DNA from: Sedimenticola sp.
Lineage (GTDB): Bacteria > Pseudomonadota > Gammaproteobacteria > Chromatiales > Chromatiaceae
Reading direction: 5' to 3'
Assembly: GCA_027038775.1 (NCBI GenBank)
Contig: JALWGP010000393.1
Location: forward strand, 1 to 6,704
Length of the DNA: 6,704 nt
Notes under the pieces: model-generated
What the model was told of the DNA's origin: nothing
Seen by the model: the letters and a program-made list of their open reading frames with translations, nothing else
The model's database searches: none
Program-made: the position numbers and the translations under genes
Part shown: positions 5,082-6,704 of the stretch, one piece after another
Position numbering within the stretch: position 1 is the first letter of the stretch
Layout of the letters: each line of letters opens with the position of its first letter

Positions 5082-6231
5082 CCGCCCCCTTTCGGCGCTC
5101 CTGGCCGCCCTCCTCGTTCTGGGCGCGCTCCTTCCCGTCCCCGGCGGTTCCGCGGAGGAGGGGGAGTCGCGGCGGTTGCAGCAGGCCATCGAAGCCCTGC
5201 GCCGGCAGCAGGCCGGCATCCGCGAACGGCGTGACCGCGTCAGCAGCGAGCTGGCCGAGGCGGATCGCCGCGTGGGAGTCCTGGCGCGCAACCTCCGTGC
5301 CCTGACCCGGGAGCAGTCTTCCCTGGAAGCGCGCGTGCAGCAGCTGCAGCGGGAGATGGAGATGCAGCGGGAGCGCATCGGGACGCTTCGCCACGAACTC
5401 GCCGCGCTGGTGCGTGCCGCCTTCCTGGCCGGCCGGGAGGAACGCCTGAAACTGCTGCTCAACCAGGGGGACCCGGCCCTGGTGAGCCGCATGCTCGCCT
5501 ACCACGATTACCTTGCCGGTGCCCGGGCGGCCAGGCTGCGGGAGCTGGAAACCCGCCTGCAGCAGCTGCAGCAACTGGCCGGGGAGGCCGAACGCAGGCG
5601 GGGAGAACTGGAGGCGCTCTCCCGGCGGCTCGCCGAGGAGCGCCGGCAGCTCCAGGAACGGAAGCGGGAGCGGCAGGCGCTCCTCGCCCGCCTGGAGCGG
5701 GAGCTGCGCCAGGGCGGGAAGCGGCTCGAGCGCATGGAGGAAGATGCGCGCCGGCTGGAGCGGCTGGTGGAGGAGAGCGGCAGGGCGCTGCAGTCGCTCC
5801 AGCTTCCCGAGCAGCAGGAGTTCGCCGAGCGCAGGGGACGGCTGGGGTGGCCGCTGGCGGGCCGGCTGGCCGTCGCCTTCGGCGCGGAGAAAATCGGTAA
5901 CCTACGGTGGGACGGGGTTATAATCAGGGCTCCCGAGGGCCGCGAGGTGAAGGCCGTGCACGGCGGGAGGGTGGCCTATGCCGACTGGCTGCGTGGCTAC
6001 GGGTTGCTCGTCATCATCGACCACGGCAACGGCTACATGACGCTCTATGGCCACAACCAGAGCCTTCTCAAGGAGACGGGGGACTGGGTCCGCGAGGGTG
6101 AAGTGATCGGGCTGGCCGGCCGTTCCGGCGGGCTCAGGGAACCCGGTATCTATTTCGGCATCCGCCACGAGGGCAGGCCGGTCGATCCGGTCAGGTGGTG
6201 CCGCAGGGCATCCGGCCGCAAGGTGGGCTGA
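5056..6231 (+). CDS. EnvC-like murein hydrolase activator (coiled coil plus degenerate LytM domain)
   Basis: The product is 391 residues. A signal peptide is visible (hydrophobic 11-28, likely cut after GGSA at 33), so it is periplasmic. Residues 36-245 are an almost continuous charged, Leu/Gln/Arg-rich coiled coil. A LytM (M23) domain follows, about 263-384: [55 protein letters not shown] and [14 protein letters not shown]. Active M23 enzymes need HxGxD and HxH; here these are RWDGVII and GIY, as in E. coli EnvC. It is therefore probably not a hydrolase but an activator of cell-separating amidases. The start is TTG at 5056, with GGAG at 5048-5051; no other start codon gives a complete signal peptide. 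It overlaps gpmI by 26 bases, suggesting translational coupling, and is followed 9 bases later by a protease gene. Confidence 0.88.
   Translation: MTRTTHSPDRPLSALLAALLVLGALLPVPGGSAEEGESRRLQQAIEALRRQQAGIRERRDRVSSELAEADRRVGVLARNLRALTREQSSLEARVQQLQREMEMQRERIGTLRHELAALVRAAFLAGREERLKLLLNQGDPALVSRMLAYHDYLAGARAARLRELETRLQQLQQLAGEAERRRGELEALSRRLAEERRQLQERKRERQALLARLERELRQGGKRLERMEEDARRLERLVEESGRALQSLQLPEQQEFAERRGRLGWPLAGRLAVAFGAEKIGNLRWDGVIIRAPEGREVKAVHGGRVAYADWLRGYGLLVIIDHGNGYMTLYGHNQSLLKETGDWVREGEVIGLAGRSGGLREPGIYFGIRHEGRPVDPVRWCRRASGRKVG
5919..5924 (+). promoter_or_regulatory. Possible internal -10 box upstream of the protease gene
   Basis: A perfect TATAAT occurs inside the EnvC-like gene, made partly by an ATA isoleucine codon that is uncommon in GC-rich genomes. 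No good -35 element is seen at 16-18 bases upstream, and the protease gene starts 317 bases later. It is a weak candidate for an internal promoter. Confidence 0.2.
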
Positions 6232-6240
6232 GGATCATCG

Positions 6241-6704
6241 ATGAAAGCGTTTTCGAGACAACTGCTCCACTGGAGCCTGATTGCGGCGCTGCTGGCGGCC
6301 TGCGCGCCTTCCCTGGCCACGGAGAGTGCCGCGAAGGAAGAGGGGCTGCCGCTCAAGGAGCTGCGCATCTTCGCCAACATCTTCGGCCGCATCAAGCAGG
6401 ACTACGTGGAGCCGGTGAGCGACCGCGACCTGCTCGACCATGCCATCCGCGGCATGCTGGAGGGGCTCGATCCCCATTCCGCCTACCTGGACGAAGAGGA
6501 CTACAAGGAGCTGCAGGAGGGAACCAGCGGCGAATTCGGCGGCCTCGGCATCGAGGTGGGCATGGAGGACGGTTTCATCAAGGTCATCGCCCCCATCGAC
6601 GACACCCCGGCACAGCGGGCGGGCATCCGGGCCGGCGACCTCATCATCCGCCTCGACGACCGGCCGGTGAAGGGCATGCGCCTCACGGAGGCGGTGAAGG
6701 TCAT
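6241..6704 (+). CDS. Carboxy-terminal processing protease, S41 family (5' part only)
   Basis: Translation from the ATG at 6241 gives 154 codons before the right edge. Proteins of this family cut C-terminal tails of periplasmic or membrane proteins and, in several gammaproteobacteria, degrade cell-wall hydrolases. Visible are a signal sequence (hydrophobic 8-20), the N-terminal helical region of the family (IFGRIKQDYVEPV, 47-59; GMLEGLDPHSAYLD, 71-84) and the start of the PDZ domain at GEFGGLGIEVG (97-107), continuing through PAQRAGIRAGDLIIRLDD. The Ser/Lys catalytic dyad lies beyond the window. The signal sequence ends in LAAC (18-21), which fits a lipobox, although cleavage by signal peptidase I after SLA (26) is also possible. 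TGAGGA at 6229-6234 overlaps the upstream stop and serves as ribosome site. It belongs to the gpmI-envC operon. Confidence 0.93.
   Translation, partial: MKAFSRQLLHWSLIAALLAACAPSLATESAAKEEGLPLKELRIFANIFGRIKQDYVEPVSDRDLLDHAIRGMLEGLDPHSAYLDEEDYKELQEGTSGEFGGLGIEVGMEDGFIKVIAPIDDTPAQRAGIRAGDLIIRLDDRPVKGMRLTEAVKV

Noticed and set aside
3237..5492. 751-codon minus-strand open frame opposite gpmI
   Set aside because: It is a high-GC antisense frame with no recognisable domain; gpmI has every catalytic motif on the plus strand.
5336..5572. 15-base repeat TGCAGCAGCTGCAGC at 5336-5350 and 5558-5572
   Set aside because: It encodes Gln-Gln-Leu-Gln type coiled-coil residues in the same gene; codon use in a repetitive protein explains it.

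Overview
The window is compact, GC-rich bacterial chromosome. Its gene content and order (trmL, gpsA, secB, rhodanese, then gpmI, an EnvC-type factor and a carboxy-terminal protease) point to a gammaproteobacterium. The closest arrangement I recall is the Pseudomonas-type trmL-secB-grx-rhodanese-gpmI-envC-ctp block; E. coli has yibN-grxC-secB-gpsA. The class 1B type PyrD and the sulfur-sensing type of ArsR regulator fit an environmental, possibly sulfur-oxidising lineage. That last point is inference only.

Left part (1-815): the start of a dihydroorotate dehydrogenase gene (pyrD, minus strand, cut by the window edge) lies back to back with trmL (plus strand), only 29 bases apart. trmL then runs tail to tail into gpsA, with the two stop regions overlapping by 7 bases.

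Middle part (809-3288, all minus strand): read in the direction of transcription this is an ArsR/SmtB regulator, a membrane-anchored rhodanese, secB and gpsA. A perfect TATAAT box lies in the 106-base gap after the regulator and probably starts the rhodanese-secB-gpsA unit. The regulator has two cysteines 66 residues apart, the spacing seen in the persulfide sensors BigR, SqrR and YgaV. The rhodanese has a complete CRSGSRS active loop. Together they look like a small reactive-sulfur module set into a housekeeping cluster. The glutaredoxin gene usually found between the rhodanese and secB is absent.

Intergenic 3241-3512: this is the only sizeable non-coding region. It holds an AT-rich island with operator-like repeats, a 7-bp inverted repeat with half-sites 20 bp apart, a second 6-bp inverted repeat, an extended -10 promoter for gpmI, and a hairpin in the gpmI leader.

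Right part (3513-6704, plus strand): gpmI (cofactor-independent phosphoglycerate mutase), an EnvC-like secreted coiled-coil/LytM factor whose LytM metal ligands are missing, and the 5' part of an S41 carboxy-terminal processing protease. The genes overlap or nearly touch, so they probably form one operon that joins a glycolytic enzyme to cell-wall remodelling factors. I see no mobile element, CRISPR array, tRNA or rRNA. No wholly new system is evident; the most notable local feature is the ArsR-rhodanese pair and its regulatory region.
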